Assembly: GCF_004924335.1 (NCBI RefSeq)
Contig: NZ_CP024633.1
Location: forward strand, 1,550,001 to 1,614,000
Origin: Mycobacteroides salmoniphilum
GTDB lineage: Bacteria; Actinomycetota; Actinomycetes; Mycobacteriales; Mycobacteriaceae
Direction of reading: 5' to 3'
Length of the DNA: 64,000 bases
Shown here piece by piece: positions 8,944 to 17,756 of the stretch. Within the stretch, counting starts at the first letter, position 1. Each line of letters begins with the position of its first letter. The notes under the pieces are model-generated. The model ran no database searches and was not told where the DNA came from. It was given only the letters and a program-made list of their open reading frames with translations. The position numbers and the translations under genes are program-made.

Positions 8944-10448
8944 GGCCCAACCCGAGCCCCTTCGTGAGTGACTTCCTCACCGGGGAAAGCACAAGCCCGT
9001 ATCGCGAAGCCATGGCCTTGGCGGCCGACCGGGCGAGTGCTGCACTGGGCGGTGCCACCAGGCCTGGCCTGGTAGACGGTTACGCGGCGCTGAAACGTGA
9101 TGCCGGACGACTCGACCTCGACGATCCCGAGGGCGTCGGACTGAGCCGGGCATTGGACGAAGCCGCCGGGCTGCTCGCGGAGAACTCCGTGGTGGTCACC
9201 CATCCGGCGTATCTGGCGCATCTGCACTGCCCGCCCGCGCTGCCGTCGCTGGCCGCCGAGGTACTGATCAGTGCGTTCAATCAGTCAATGGACTCCTTCG
9301 ATCAGGCGCCGGCCGCCACCGCGATCGAGCAGCAAGTCATCGAATATCTTTGCGCCAGAATGGGATACGCGCCCGATTCGGATGGGACCTTCACCAGCGG
9401 GGGCACCCAGTCGAACCTGCAGGCCCTACTGCTCGCGCGGGACCTGTTCGCCCACCACACCTACGGCTGGGATATCGCGGCACGAGGCTTGCCGCCGCAG
9501 GCCAGTTCCTGGCGTGTGCTGTGCACCCGGCAGACGCATTTTTCGGTGCGGCAGGCACTCCGGCTGCTCGGGCTGGGGACCTCCGCCGTCATCGAAGCAC
9601 CCACCGATGGGGCCGGGCGCCTGCGCGTCGAGGAGCTCGCGGGAATCCTGGACGAGGCGGACCGCGCGGGGACGCCCGTGTTCGCGCTCGTGCTCACCGC
9701 GGGGACCACGGATTTCGGGGCGATCGACCCGCTGGCAGCGTCCATCGCCCTGGCGCGTGCGCGCGGGATCTGGAGCCATGTGGATGCGTGTGCGGGTGGG
9801 TGCCTGATCTTCAGCGAGCAGCACCGGGACCTGCTGCACGGTATCGAGCTGGCGGACTCGGTTGCCCTCGACTTCCACAAGCTGTTGTTCCAGGCGATCA
9901 GTTGCAGCGCCCTACTGGTCCGCAGCCGTGAGAGCTTCGATGTGCTTGCCGCACATGCCGATTACCTCAACCCGGAGAGCGACTCCGAGCACGATGTGCT
10001 CAATCTGGTGGGCAAGTCGCTGCAGACCACCCGCCGTTTCGATGCGCTGAAGGTATTGGTCACGTTGAGGGCGGTGGGCCAGCGTCATGTCGCGGCGATG
10101 ATCGATGCCACCTGTGCGGCGGCGCACGCCGCCGGCCGCGCAGCGGCCGAACACCCGGACCTGGAACTGGCGGTGCCGGTATGCACCAACACGGTGGTGT
10201 TGCGCTGGCGGCAGCCGGGCGTGACGGGCGAGGCGTGCGACGGGATCAACGACACGGTGCGCGCCGAGCTGGCGCACACCGGCAGGGCAATTGTGGGCCG
10301 GTCCAGTGCTGCTGGGGGGCAGGCGATCAAGCTCACCTTCGTCAACCCCTTGGTCACGGCGTCGATGGCGGCCGCGATGGTCTCCGAGATAGCCGCCCAC
10401 GGCAACCGGATCTGGTGTGCCCGTATCCCGGAGGGCAGCGCCGTATGA
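8940..10448 (+). CDS. ddc: L-2,4-diaminobutyrate decarboxylase
   Basis: A group-II PLP decarboxylase that would turn diaminobutyrate into 1,3-diaminopropane. The segment HPAYLAHLHCPPALPSLAAE followed by ISAFNQSMDSFDQ is the hallmark of the Acinetobacter Ddc/RhbB type. The PLP lysine is K314 in ALDFHKLLFQ, with HVDACAGG upstream. About 502 residues if the GTG at 8940 is used, which gives the GTGA overlap seen at most junctions here; ATG 8925 is an alternative. In rhizobactin 1021 and acinetobacterial siderophore loci the same pair supplies a diaminopropane or diaminobutyrate-derived building block. Confidence 0.87.
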   Translation: MRPNPSPFVSDFLTGESTSPYREAMALAADRASAALGGATRPGLVDGYAALKRDAGRLDLDDPEGVGLSRALDEAAGLLAENSVVVTHPAYLAHLHCPPALPSLAAEVLISAFNQSMDSFDQAPAATAIEQQVIEYLCARMGYAPDSDGTFTSGGTQSNLQALLLARDLFAHHTYGWDIAARGLPPQASSWRVLCTRQTHFSVRQALRLLGLGTSAVIEAPTDGAGRLRVEELAGILDEADRAGTPVFALVLTAGTTDFGAIDPLAASIALARARGIWSHVDACAGGCLIFSEQHRDLLHGIELADSVALDFHKLLFQAISCSALLVRSRESFDVLAAHADYLNPESDSEHDVLNLVGKSLQTTRRFDALKVLVTLRAVGQRHVAAMIDATCAAAHAAGRAAAEHPDLELAVPVCTNTVVLRWRQPGVTGEACDGINDTVRAELAHTGRAIVGRSSAAGGQAIKLTFVNPLVTASMAAAMVSEIAAHGNRIWCARIPEGSAV

Positions 10449-11155
10449 ACAATCCTGTAGTACGCGTCGAACGTGTTCCGGCCTCCGATGCCCGTTTTGC
10501 CTGGGCAAAGAATGTCGAGTTCTCGATTTTCGGCCTGGAGAACGATTTCGCCGACGGTGTCGATATCGCGGCGGGGGAGATGGTGCACTACCGCCCGTGG
10601 GAACGGTCGTCGGAGATCTATGTCGGGTTTACCGAGGAGTCCCGTGAGCATCCCGTGGGCGTATTGCGTTCCCTGCGGCACGATCCCGAGCTTGGGTTCG
10701 ACAGTTTCAGCACCTTGCGCGACGCCCGGAACTTCCGGGGCGGCGGTGCACCGGCGCGCAATTATCTCTATCCGCGCTGGGATTCGTTCTTCGGCGAGAT
10801 GGCGCCGGAGCGCATCGCGGAGCTCGCCACCCAAGGGGTACGCAAGAAGTACCGGCGCGCCGGAATGATCGAGCAGATCTGGCAGGCATTCTTCGGCAGC
10901 CTGGCCGCCGACGGCGTCCAGTTTGTGACGGTGGCACTGGTGGTGCCGCTGTTCGACTGGTACCACCACCTGCTGCCACACCGGCTGCATCAGATCGGCG
11001 ACATCCTGCCCAACTACATCGGTGCGGACAGCGTGCCGGCCGTCCTCGACATCAGCGGCTCCTTTGTCCCCGACGCCGCCGACGCCGTGCGCGACGGCTC
11101 GCTGCTGACCGCCACCACCGCACTTCCGTCCCCCGATAAGGAAAGAACCAGATGA
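10445..11155 (+). CDS. GNAT-fold N-acyltransferase (acyl-ACP type, putative)
   Basis: A 236-residue protein resembling stand-alone N-acyl amino acid synthases and LuxI-like GNAT enzymes: a central YVGFTEESREHPVGVLRSLRHDPELGFDSF strand pair, ELATQGVRKKYRRAGMIEQIWQAFF (the acyl-donor binding helix region) and QFVTVALVVPLFDWYHHLLP. Proteins of this type take acyl groups from acyl-ACP and place them on amines. With a dedicated ACP and FAAL 3 kb downstream and the diamine enzymes directly upstream, it is the best candidate for joining the fatty acid to 1,3-diaminopropane or diaminobutyrate. Function is inferred. Confidence 0.7.
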   Translation: MNNPVVRVERVPASDARFAWAKNVEFSIFGLENDFADGVDIAAGEMVHYRPWERSSEIYVGFTEESREHPVGVLRSLRHDPELGFDSFSTLRDARNFRGGGAPARNYLYPRWDSFFGEMAPERIAELATQGVRKKYRRAGMIEQIWQAFFGSLAADGVQFVTVALVVPLFDWYHHLLPHRLHQIGDILPNYIGADSVPAVLDISGSFVPDAADAVRDGSLLTATTALPSPDKERTR

Positions 11156-11670
11156 GATCGATTCACACCGAAGAGCATGTGTTCCGCAAGGTCAGCGAGA
11201 TCGACTGTCCCGTCGACAAAGTGTGGGAGCGGGTCACTTCGCAAGAGGGCATCAACGATGAGATGGGCCCCTACATGAAGATGACCATGCCCAAGCAGTT
11301 CCGTGGCCGGTCCATCGCGGACGTCACTCCGGGCACCCGAATCGGCAAGAGCTTCTTGCTGTTGTTCGGCGTCCTGCCGTTCGGATTCGATGACATCACG
11401 GTGGCGCGGCTCGAACCCGGCCGGATGTTCCGTGAGGAGTCGCTCATGACCGGCATGCGGGTGTGGGTACATCACCGCACCCTGGAGCCGGTGGCGTCCG
11501 AGACCGGTGAAAAGACCAGAGTCACCGACGAGATCACGCTGGCCCCACAGGCGCCGCTGGGCCTGATCCCCGGGTGGGGCAGGCTGATGAGCAGGATTCT
11601 GGCGGCCTTCTTCGCGCATCGGCACCGGCGGCTGGACCGGACCCTGTCCGTCACCGGAGCTCCGCGATGA
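11152..11670 (+). CDS. SRPBCC-fold (polyketide cyclase/START-like) protein
   Basis: A 172-residue soluble protein with the SRPBCC layout: EIDCPVDKVWERVTSQEGINDEMGPY at the N-terminus, a central FGFDDITVARLEPGRMFREES beta section, and a long C-terminal helix (LGLIPGWGRLMSRILAAFFAHRHRRLDRTL). The fold binds hydrophobic ligands. It may carry or cyclise the lipid intermediate, or simply bind it. Overlaps neighbours on both sides by 4 nt. Confidence 0.75.
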   Translation: MRSIHTEEHVFRKVSEIDCPVDKVWERVTSQEGINDEMGPYMKMTMPKQFRGRSIADVTPGTRIGKSFLLLFGVLPFGFDDITVARLEPGRMFREESLMTGMRVWVHHRTLEPVASETGEKTRVTDEITLAPQAPLGLIPGWGRLMSRILAAFFAHRHRRLDRTLSVTGAPR

Positions 11671-12419
11671 CACGCCTCGGCGCGGCAGTCGCCGCAGTGC
11701 TCTCGGTCGCGGTGGCTGCTGCCTGCGCGCCGGTGAATGAGGAGGCAGGGAAGCCCGTCGGACATGCCTTCGCACTGTTGAAGTACCCAGCAGGACAAGG
11801 GGAACCGGCTTCCGAGCCACAGGGCAAGTCGCCCTTCGGTGACTATGCGCAGGAGGTCTCCGGCTCGGTGACCTATCTCGGGGAGACCACTGCGCTACCC
11901 GGTGCCGGAGTCATGACCGTCGGCCCGGGCCCCCGACGCGGCGAACTGAAGATCGAGCAGTACTACCGGGGAGACCGATTCCCGTACGAGACCGGGATCG
12001 TCTCCGGCGGCGAGGGCAAGCCCAGCACCCTGGACGCCATCACCATCGTCAACCCGCTGGACTCGCGGGTGACGCTGCAATGCACCATCGACGGCGGAAT
12101 CAGCCTGGCGGACATCGACAGTGAGCGTGAAATCAACGGCACCTGCAGCGGGGGAGCCACGGCCCACGGTCACATCAGGCCCGACGGCAGCCGCAAGGCG
12201 ACGTGGCGCGACAAACCCATCGAGCTGGTGCGCACCGTCATGGATCTCACCGTCAGCGGTGCCAGCAGTGGCCAGATCCACCAGATCAACGAAGTCCCCA
12301 GGGACAGCACGGTCGGCAGCTTCCCGCTGTTCACATCGATCGACGTGAACATGACGGCACAGGGCATCAGCCTTGCCGAGAAGCTGGAACGTCACGTGCT
12401 CCTGAAAGTGAAGGGCTGA
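11667..12419 (+). CDS. Putative lipoprotein of unknown function
   Basis: A 250-residue exported protein with a short N-terminal hydrophobic segment ending in AVAAAC (C20), an atypical but plausible lipobox. The remainder is beta-rich and soluble (SVTYLGETTALPGAGVMTVGPG, TVMDLTVSGASSGQIHQINEVP). I do not recognise a family. It lies directly before the ABC exporter genes, so a periplasmic or cell-wall partner of that exporter is a reasonable guess. The next gene follows after 2 nt. Confidence 0.65.
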   Translation: MTRLGAAVAAVLSVAVAAACAPVNEEAGKPVGHAFALLKYPAGQGEPASEPQGKSPFGDYAQEVSGSVTYLGETTALPGAGVMTVGPGPRRGELKIEQYYRGDRFPYETGIVSGGEGKPSTLDAITIVNPLDSRVTLQCTIDGGISLADIDSEREINGTCSGGATAHGHIRPDGSRKATWRDKPIELVRTVMDLTVSGASSGQIHQINEVPRDSTVGSFPLFTSIDVNMTAQGISLAEKLERHVLLKVKG

Positions 12420-12421
12420 GC

Positions 12422-13360
12422 ATGACCACAGAGGAGAAGACCCCGGCATTACGTGCGGCAGATCTGGTCAAGGCCTATCCCGGCGCGCAGACTCGCGCTG
12501 TCGACGGACTGAATCTGACTATCCCGCAAGGCATCGTCTACTGTCTGCTGGGCCGCAACGGTGCCGGGAAGACCACCACCATCCGCATGGCGACGACGCT
12601 GCTCGCCCCCACCAGCGGGGAGCTCGAGGTGCTCGGAATTCCCGTCGACAAAACCAAGGAATTGCGTCCCCTGATCGGTGTAGCGCTACAAGAGGTGGCG
12701 CTGGATCTGTGGATGTCACCGGTCGAGCAGATTCGGATGAGTCTGGCCATCGCCGGCTGGCCCAAGGGACAGCGCAAGGCGCGCGAGGAAGAGCTCGTCG
12801 AGCAGTTCGGCCTCGGTAGTTACCTGAACCGGAAGGTGGGGGCACTGTCCGGCGGCATGCGCCGACGCGTCGATGTCGCACTGGCGGTCGCCCACAACCC
12901 GCAGATGTTGTTCCTCGATGAGCCGTCCAGCGGGCTGGATATCGAAGGCAAACAGGAGGTGTGGAATGCCATCCGGCTGCTGCGCGCCGAAGGACGCACC
13001 GTCGTGCTGACGACTCACGATATGGATGAGGCGGTGTCGCTTGCCGACGAGGTCGGCATCGTCAAGAGCGGTCAGCTTGTCGCCTCGGGCTCCACCCAGG
13101 AGTTCACCCGCAGCCACGGTTACGCGGTCGAAATTTCGGCCGACGGCGGCGTCTCGGAAGACACGGCCAAGGAGTTGGTGGCCGCGGGCTACACCGTGCG
13201 GCGCACGGAGACCGGGACCCTCTCCGGGACTTTGGATTCCGCGTCGGCATCGGATCTGGGGGCGCTGAGCGCCGACCTGGGCCGGGTCGGGTTGGGCACG
13301 GCCAGTATCGAAGTGCGATCCACCTCGCTGCGCGACGCATTCTTGGAGGTAACTCAGTGA
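12422..13360 (+). CDS. ABC transporter ATP-binding protein (DrrA-like)
   Basis: A 312-residue ATPase with Walker A GRNGAGKTT (44-52), signature LSGGMRRRVDVALA, Walker B MLFLDEPSSGLD and the switch region TTHDMDEA. The C-terminal extension of about 80 residues (YAVEISADGGVSEDTAKELVAAGYTV...) is typical of DrrA/ABC-2 exporters of drugs and lipids. It forms a pair with the ABC-2 permease encoded next (4-nt overlap). In mycobacteria, DrrAB-type transporters move lipids such as PDIM across the membrane. Here the likely cargo is the product of the preceding biosynthetic genes. Confidence 0.9.
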   Translation: MTTEEKTPALRAADLVKAYPGAQTRAVDGLNLTIPQGIVYCLLGRNGAGKTTTIRMATTLLAPTSGELEVLGIPVDKTKELRPLIGVALQEVALDLWMSPVEQIRMSLAIAGWPKGQRKAREEELVEQFGLGSYLNRKVGALSGGMRRRVDVALAVAHNPQMLFLDEPSSGLDIEGKQEVWNAIRLLRAEGRTVVLTTHDMDEAVSLADEVGIVKSGQLVASGSTQEFTRSHGYAVEISADGGVSEDTAKELVAAGYTVRRTETGTLSGTLDSASASDLGALSADLGRVGLGTASIEVRSTSLRDAFLEVTQ

Positions 13361-14127
13361 GCGCCTTGTCCAATACCGCACGGTTGTTCCGTCGCTACGT
13401 CGTCGTGGGCCTGCGGCAGCCGGTCTTCGGATTCATCTTCCCGATCGTCTTCCCGGTGGTTCTGGTGATCTTCGTGCGGTCGATGTTCCAGCGCGTGGCC
13501 GACCTGCCCGGATTCCCGCTCTCCTCGTACACCGCGTACATCGCGCCCGGGCTCATCATGCTCATTCCGATGCTCGGTGCGGGGTACGGCGCCGGGACGC
13601 TCATCGACGAGATCAGATCGGGGTTCACCGACCGGCTGCGGCTCTACGGTGTCTCCACCGGGCAGATCATGGCGGCCAAGATCGGCTTCGAGATGTTCCG
13701 CATCCTGCCCGCCGCGGTCATCGTCATCGGGCTACTGGCCTTCCTTGACGCACCACTGCGGGCGGGCGCGTTGACCGGGGTATTCCTTGTGCTGGTGATG
13801 TTCCTGTGGTCGGCGGCCTATAGCTCGCTGTTCTATCTGGTCGCGCTGCGCACTCTCAATCCGCAAGCGCCCGTGGCGATGTTGCCGCTGGCGTTACCGG
13901 TGCTGTTTGTCAGCCAGGCGCTGATGCCCTCGGTGTTCCTGTCCGACTGGCTCAGGATCAGCATCAACGCGAACCCCTTCTCGCACATTGTGTCCGCCGC
14001 CTCCACGATCATGTACGGCGAATTCGACGCGATGCTCGTGGTCAAGGGCGCGCTGGTGGCCATCGGCATGTTCGCGCTGCTGCACATCCCCATCCATCTG
14101 GTGATCCGCCGAAAAATAGGCAAGTAG
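13357..14127 (+). CDS. ABC-2 type permease (DrrB-like)
   Basis: A 256-residue membrane protein with six predicted membrane helices (for example PVFGFIFPIVFPVVLVIFV, GLIMLIPMLGAGYGAGTL, ILPAAVIVIGLLAFL, LPLALPVLFVSQALM) and the conserved NPFSHIV segment near the C-terminus that marks ABC-2 permeases. GTG start overlapping the ATPase gene by 4 nt. The direction of transport for this family is export. Pairs with the ATPase at 12422-13360. Confidence 0.88.
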   Translation: MSALSNTARLFRRYVVVGLRQPVFGFIFPIVFPVVLVIFVRSMFQRVADLPGFPLSSYTAYIAPGLIMLIPMLGAGYGAGTLIDEIRSGFTDRLRLYGVSTGQIMAAKIGFEMFRILPAAVIVIGLLAFLDAPLRAGALTGVFLVLVMFLWSAAYSSLFYLVALRTLNPQAPVAMLPLALPVLFVSQALMPSVFLSDWLRISINANPFSHIVSAASTIMYGEFDAMLVVKGALVAIGMFALLHIPIHLVIRRKIGK

Positions 14128-14143
14128 AGGGCTTGGAAAGAAC

Positions 14144-14386
14144 ATGGAAACTACGTCAGAAGTCCGCGAGTTCCTCATTGAGTTCATCGCCGAGGAACTC
14201 GAGATGCCCACCGGAGATGTCAATGACTTCTCCGAACTGGTGGGCGATCTCGGATTCGATTCGTTGTCGTTCGCGGTGGGAGTCTCGGAAATCAAGGGCC
14301 GCTTCGGCATTCAGCTGACTAAGGACGATGTCTTCGAGTGCAAGACGCTCGGGGCGTTGATCGAACTGGTGGAGAGCCGTTTATGA
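14144..14386 (+). CDS. Acyl carrier protein
   Basis: An 80-residue acidic ACP. The phosphopantetheine attachment serine is S40 in GDLGFDSLSFAV. The surrounding helices (VREFLIEFIAEELEMP, then FECKTLGALIELVESRL) have normal ACP length. It is followed with 4-nt overlap by a fatty acyl-AMP ligase, so the pair should load a fatty acid on this ACP independently of CoA. No condensing enzyme or NRPS module is present, which means the loaded chain is probably handed directly to a GNAT transferase. Confidence 0.93.
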   Translation: METTSEVREFLIEFIAEELEMPTGDVNDFSELVGDLGFDSLSFAVGVSEIKGRFGIQLTKDDVFECKTLGALIELVESRL

Positions 14387-16032
14387 ACCCGGTGCTCGAC
14401 AGACTGCGCGGCAGCGCCGTCACCGACCGCGGCCTCACCTCGGCGCCGATCGGAGCCGACGGCACATCACGGCTGACCGAGTTGCGCACCACGGCATGGG
14501 CCGATGTGCACCAGCAGGGCCTGCGGATCGCGGGCGCCCTGCAGGCCGCGGGTGTGCGTCCCGGCGACGCGGTGACCGTATTGGCCGGTAGCCCCGGTGA
14601 AATCGCGCCGTTGGTGCAGGGCATCTGGATGTCGGGTGCCTCCGTGACCATGCTGCACCAGCCCACGCACCGATCCGATATGCAGGTGTGGATCGAGGAC
14701 ACCCGCAAGGCACTGGCGGCGGTGGGCTCCTCGACCGTCGTCGTGGGGGACCCGTTCCTCGCGGCCGCCGGGCAGTTCGCGTCGGTCGGCGCCCGCGCTC
14801 TGGAGCTTCCGGGCCTGCTGACGCGCGCACCGGGGGAGATCGTGGATGCCGACCAGGACGCTATCGCCTTCCTGCAGTTGACCTCCGGGTCCACCGGGAC
14901 ACCGAAGGCGGTCAGCATCACTTATCGCAATATCGAGGCCAATCTGCGGGCAATGGTGAGCGCTTCGGGTGCCGATCCAGAGTCCGATGTGGTGGTGAGC
15001 TGGCTGCCGCTGTTCCACGACATGGGCATGATGGGTTATCTGATCGTCCCGATGTGCCGGGGGATGAACACCGTCAGCGTGACTCCCATGGACTTCCTCG
15101 GTAACCCGCTGCTGTGGGCAGAGCTGATCAGCAGGTACCGCGGCAGCATGACAGCGGGGCCCAATTTCGCGTACTCGCTGCTGGCCCGCCGGCTGCGCAA
15201 GGCGCCCGACGGTGCCTACGATCTGTCCTCGTTGCGGTTCGCGCTCAGCGGCGCCGAGGCCATCGATGTCGCGACACTGGAACGATTCGTCACCGAGAGC
15301 GCCCGGTTCGGTATGCGCGCCGACGCCATGGTCCCCGCGTATGGCATGGCGGAGGCCACCCTGGCGGTCTCGTTTGTGCGGCGCGGCGAGGGCTACCGGG
15401 TGTGCCCGCCACATCCCGATCTCGTCGCCGCCCAGGGTGAAGAGGCCAGCGCCCGTGTGGCACTGGGTCTTCCCCTGCCCGGCTGTGAGGTGCGGGTGGT
15501 GACCGAGGACCGCTCGGTGTTGCCCGCGGAGGCAATCGGTGAGCTTGAGATCCGGGGCGAGAACGTCACTGCCGGGTACCGCACCGCCGCGGGGTTCGAG
15601 CCGATGCTCGACGCGCAGGGCTGGCTGTCCACCGGCGATATCGGGTACCTGACCGAGGATGGGCAGCCGGTGATCTGCGGCCGCAAGAAGGACATCCTGA
15701 TCATCTCGGGTCGCAACGTGCACCCCGAGGACATCGAGCGGTCGGTCGCGGGCGTGCCGGGAGTGAAGTCGGGCGGTATCGCCGCGGTCCGTCTGTCCAC
15801 CGCCGCGGCGGGCGAGGGGTTCGCGATGGTGGCCGAGTCGGCGCTGCATGCCGACAGCGCCGAGAGCGCACGCATCCGTGCCGAGGTGGCCGACCGTGTC
15901 TACCGCAGCCTGGGGGTGAGTCCACGCGATGTCCACGTGGTCCCCGCCGGGTGGATTCCGAAGACATCCTCGGGAAAGTTGCGCAGGAGAGCGACCAGTG
16001 ACCGGCTGAAGAGGTGTGAACCGACCCGATGA
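14383..16032 (+). CDS. Fatty acyl-AMP ligase (FadD/FAAL family)
   Basis: A 549-residue adenylate-forming enzyme. The P-loop is LTSGSTGTPKAVSITYRN, followed by WLPLFHDMGMMGY (characteristic of FAALs), YGMAEATLAVSFV and the hinge region STGDIGYL ... CGRKKDILIISGRNVHPEDIER. The C-terminal lysine lies in WIPKTSSGKLRR. Shortness relative to NRPS proteins and the ACP partner encoded just upstream argue for a FAAL activating a fatty acid as the acyl-adenylate and passing it to that ACP. Start ATG at 14383, overlapping the ACP stop. Confidence 0.9.
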   Translation: MNPVLDRLRGSAVTDRGLTSAPIGADGTSRLTELRTTAWADVHQQGLRIAGALQAAGVRPGDAVTVLAGSPGEIAPLVQGIWMSGASVTMLHQPTHRSDMQVWIEDTRKALAAVGSSTVVVGDPFLAAAGQFASVGARALELPGLLTRAPGEIVDADQDAIAFLQLTSGSTGTPKAVSITYRNIEANLRAMVSASGADPESDVVVSWLPLFHDMGMMGYLIVPMCRGMNTVSVTPMDFLGNPLLWAELISRYRGSMTAGPNFAYSLLARRLRKAPDGAYDLSSLRFALSGAEAIDVATLERFVTESARFGMRADAMVPAYGMAEATLAVSFVRRGEGYRVCPPHPDLVAAQGEEASARVALGLPLPGCEVRVVTEDRSVLPAEAIGELEIRGENVTAGYRTAAGFEPMLDAQGWLSTGDIGYLTEDGQPVICGRKKDILIISGRNVHPEDIERSVAGVPGVKSGGIAAVRLSTAAAGEGFAMVAESALHADSAESARIRAEVADRVYRSLGVSPRDVHVVPAGWIPKTSSGKLRRRATSDRLKRCEPTR

Positions 16033-16898
16033 CGACACGGGAACAACTTCTCCGTGTCCGCACCTGGATGCCCGAAGGGCTTCGCACGCTTGGCGATCGC
16101 GGTGCCCGCTACCTGCGGCACCATCCGATCGCCGCACTCACCACCGTCGGCGAACAGTTCGTCCTCGGTGCGCACACGCTGCGGTACTTCGCGACCGACC
16201 TGGTGACGGGCCGGTTCCAGTGGGCGGAGTTCGTGCGGCAGGCGGCGTTCATGGCAGGAACCGCCGTGATGCCGACGGTGCTGGTGGCACTGCCCATCGG
16301 GGTAACGCTCTCCATCCAGTTCGCACTGCTGTCAGGTCAGGTCGGTGCGACCTCACTGGCCGGTGCGGCCAGCGGGCTGGCCGTGGTGCGGCAGGCCGCC
16401 TCGTTGGTGGCGGCCATATTGCTGGCCTCGGCGGTGGGCTCGGCGATGACCGCCGATCTCGGCTGCCGGACCATGCGGGAGGAGACCGCGGCCATGGAGG
16501 TCATGGGGGTGTCGGTGGTGCGGCGTCTGGTGGTGCCGCGCTTCGCGGCGGCGATCGTCGTCGGTATCGCCCTGACCGGTGTGGTCTGCTTTGTCGGGTT
16601 CTTGGCCAGCTATCTGTTCAACGTGTACGTACAGGGCGGTGCCCCAGGAAGTTTCGTCGCCACCTTCGCATCGTTTGCGACCACGGGAGACCTGCTGCTG
16701 GCCTTGCTGAAGGCCGCGGTGTATGGCGCCATCGTGGCGGTGATCGCCTGCCAGAAGGGGCTGGCCTCGCATGGCGGACCGACCGGGGTGGCCAATTCGG
16801 TCAACGCCGCGGTCGTGGAATCTGTACTGCTGCTGATGGTCGTCAACGTCGTGGTCAGCCAGGTTTACACCATGGTGTTCCCGCGGGGGGTGCTATGA
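16029..16898 (+). CDS. yrbEA: YrbE-family ABC permease, first of pair (YrbEA)
   Basis: A 289-residue MlaE/YrbE permease. The features are the amphipathic N-terminal helix (YLRHHPIAALTTVGEQFVLGAHTLRYF), five hydrophobic segments, and the conserved AMTADLGCRTMREETAAMEVMGV loop containing the EExxA coupling motif for the ATPase. It forms the inner-membrane core of an Mce importer together with the next gene. No MceG-type ATPase is encoded in this cluster; mycobacterial Mce systems use one MceG encoded elsewhere. Confidence 0.94.
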   Translation: MTTREQLLRVRTWMPEGLRTLGDRGARYLRHHPIAALTTVGEQFVLGAHTLRYFATDLVTGRFQWAEFVRQAAFMAGTAVMPTVLVALPIGVTLSIQFALLSGQVGATSLAGAASGLAVVRQAASLVAAILLASAVGSAMTADLGCRTMREETAAMEVMGVSVVRRLVVPRFAAAIVVGIALTGVVCFVGFLASYLFNVYVQGGAPGSFVATFASFATTGDLLLALLKAAVYGAIVAVIACQKGLASHGGPTGVANSVNAAVVESVLLLMVVNVVVSQVYTMVFPRGVL

Positions 16899-17755
16899 CC
16901 GCCACCCTGCCGACTCCTCGGATGCTCTTGCGGCCCATGATATTCCGCGCAGACGCCGTAGTGGGACCATTGGCGCGGTTCGGTCATATGGTCACCTTCT
17001 TCCTGCATGCCTTCCTGGCGATCCCGATTGCGCTGCGCCGTTACCGGCGCGAATTCCTGCGCTTGCTTTCCGATATCACCTGGGGCAACGGGTCGATCGT
17101 GGTCGGCGGGGGAACCGCCGGTGTGGTGCTGGTGCTCGGCGTCACCACCGGTGCGCTGGTGGCGATCGAGGGTTACAACTTCCTGGAACTGATGGGGCTG
17201 GGCCCGGCGACGGGGGTCATCTCCTCGTTGGTGACCACCCGCGAGCTCGCCCCGATCATGGCCGCGCTGGCCTTTGCCGTGCAGGCGGGATGCCGCTTCA
17301 CCACCCAGCTCGGGTCGATGCGTATCGCCGAAGAAGTGGACGCGATGGATTCCCTTGCCATCCGGCCGATTCCGTATCTCGTGACCACACGCCTGCTGGC
17401 CTCGGTGGTCGCCATCATCCCGCTGTACGTGGCATGTCTGACGATCAGCTATCTGTCCTGCCAGGTCATGGTGGGCATTGTCAGCGGTGGCTCGCAGGGC
17501 CCGTACCTGCACTACTTCACGCTGCTGTCCAGCGGCACGGATATCCTCTACTCGGTTCTCAAGGCCATCGTCTTCGTCTGGATAGCCTCGGCCATCCAGT
17601 GCTATTACGGGTTCTGCGCCGACGGCGGACCGGAGGGTGTCGGCATCGCGGCAGGGCATGCGATGCGTGCCAGCATCACCGCGGTGATCGTCGTCAACAT
17701 GCTGCTCACCATGGCGCTGTGGAGTGTCGACTCGGGCGCCAGGTTCGGAGGATGA
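16895..17755 (+). CDS. yrbEB: YrbE-family ABC permease, second of pair (YrbEB)
   Basis: A 286-residue MlaE/YrbE permease with LVTTRELAPIMAALAFAVQAGCRFTTQLGSMRIAEEVDAMDSLAI, the strongly conserved coupling loop, and hydrophobic helices on both sides. ATG at 16895 overlaps YrbEA by 4 nt. It should heterodimerise with YrbEA and connect to the MceA-F barrel. The next gene starts 1 nt after its stop. Confidence 0.94.
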   Translation: MTATLPTPRMLLRPMIFRADAVVGPLARFGHMVTFFLHAFLAIPIALRRYRREFLRLLSDITWGNGSIVVGGGTAGVVLVLGVTTGALVAIEGYNFLELMGLGPATGVISSLVTTRELAPIMAALAFAVQAGCRFTTQLGSMRIAEEVDAMDSLAIRPIPYLVTTRLLASVVAIIPLYVACLTISYLSCQVMVGIVSGGSQGPYLHYFTLLSSGTDILYSVLKAIVFVWIASAIQCYYGFCADGGPEGVGIAAGHAMRASITAVIVVNMLLTMALWSVDSGARFGG

Positions 17756-17756
17756 T

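Noticed and set aside
14467..16137. Long minus-strand frame over the FAAL gene
   Set aside because: Complementary to a fully motif-supported FAAL and lacks any recognisable feature.
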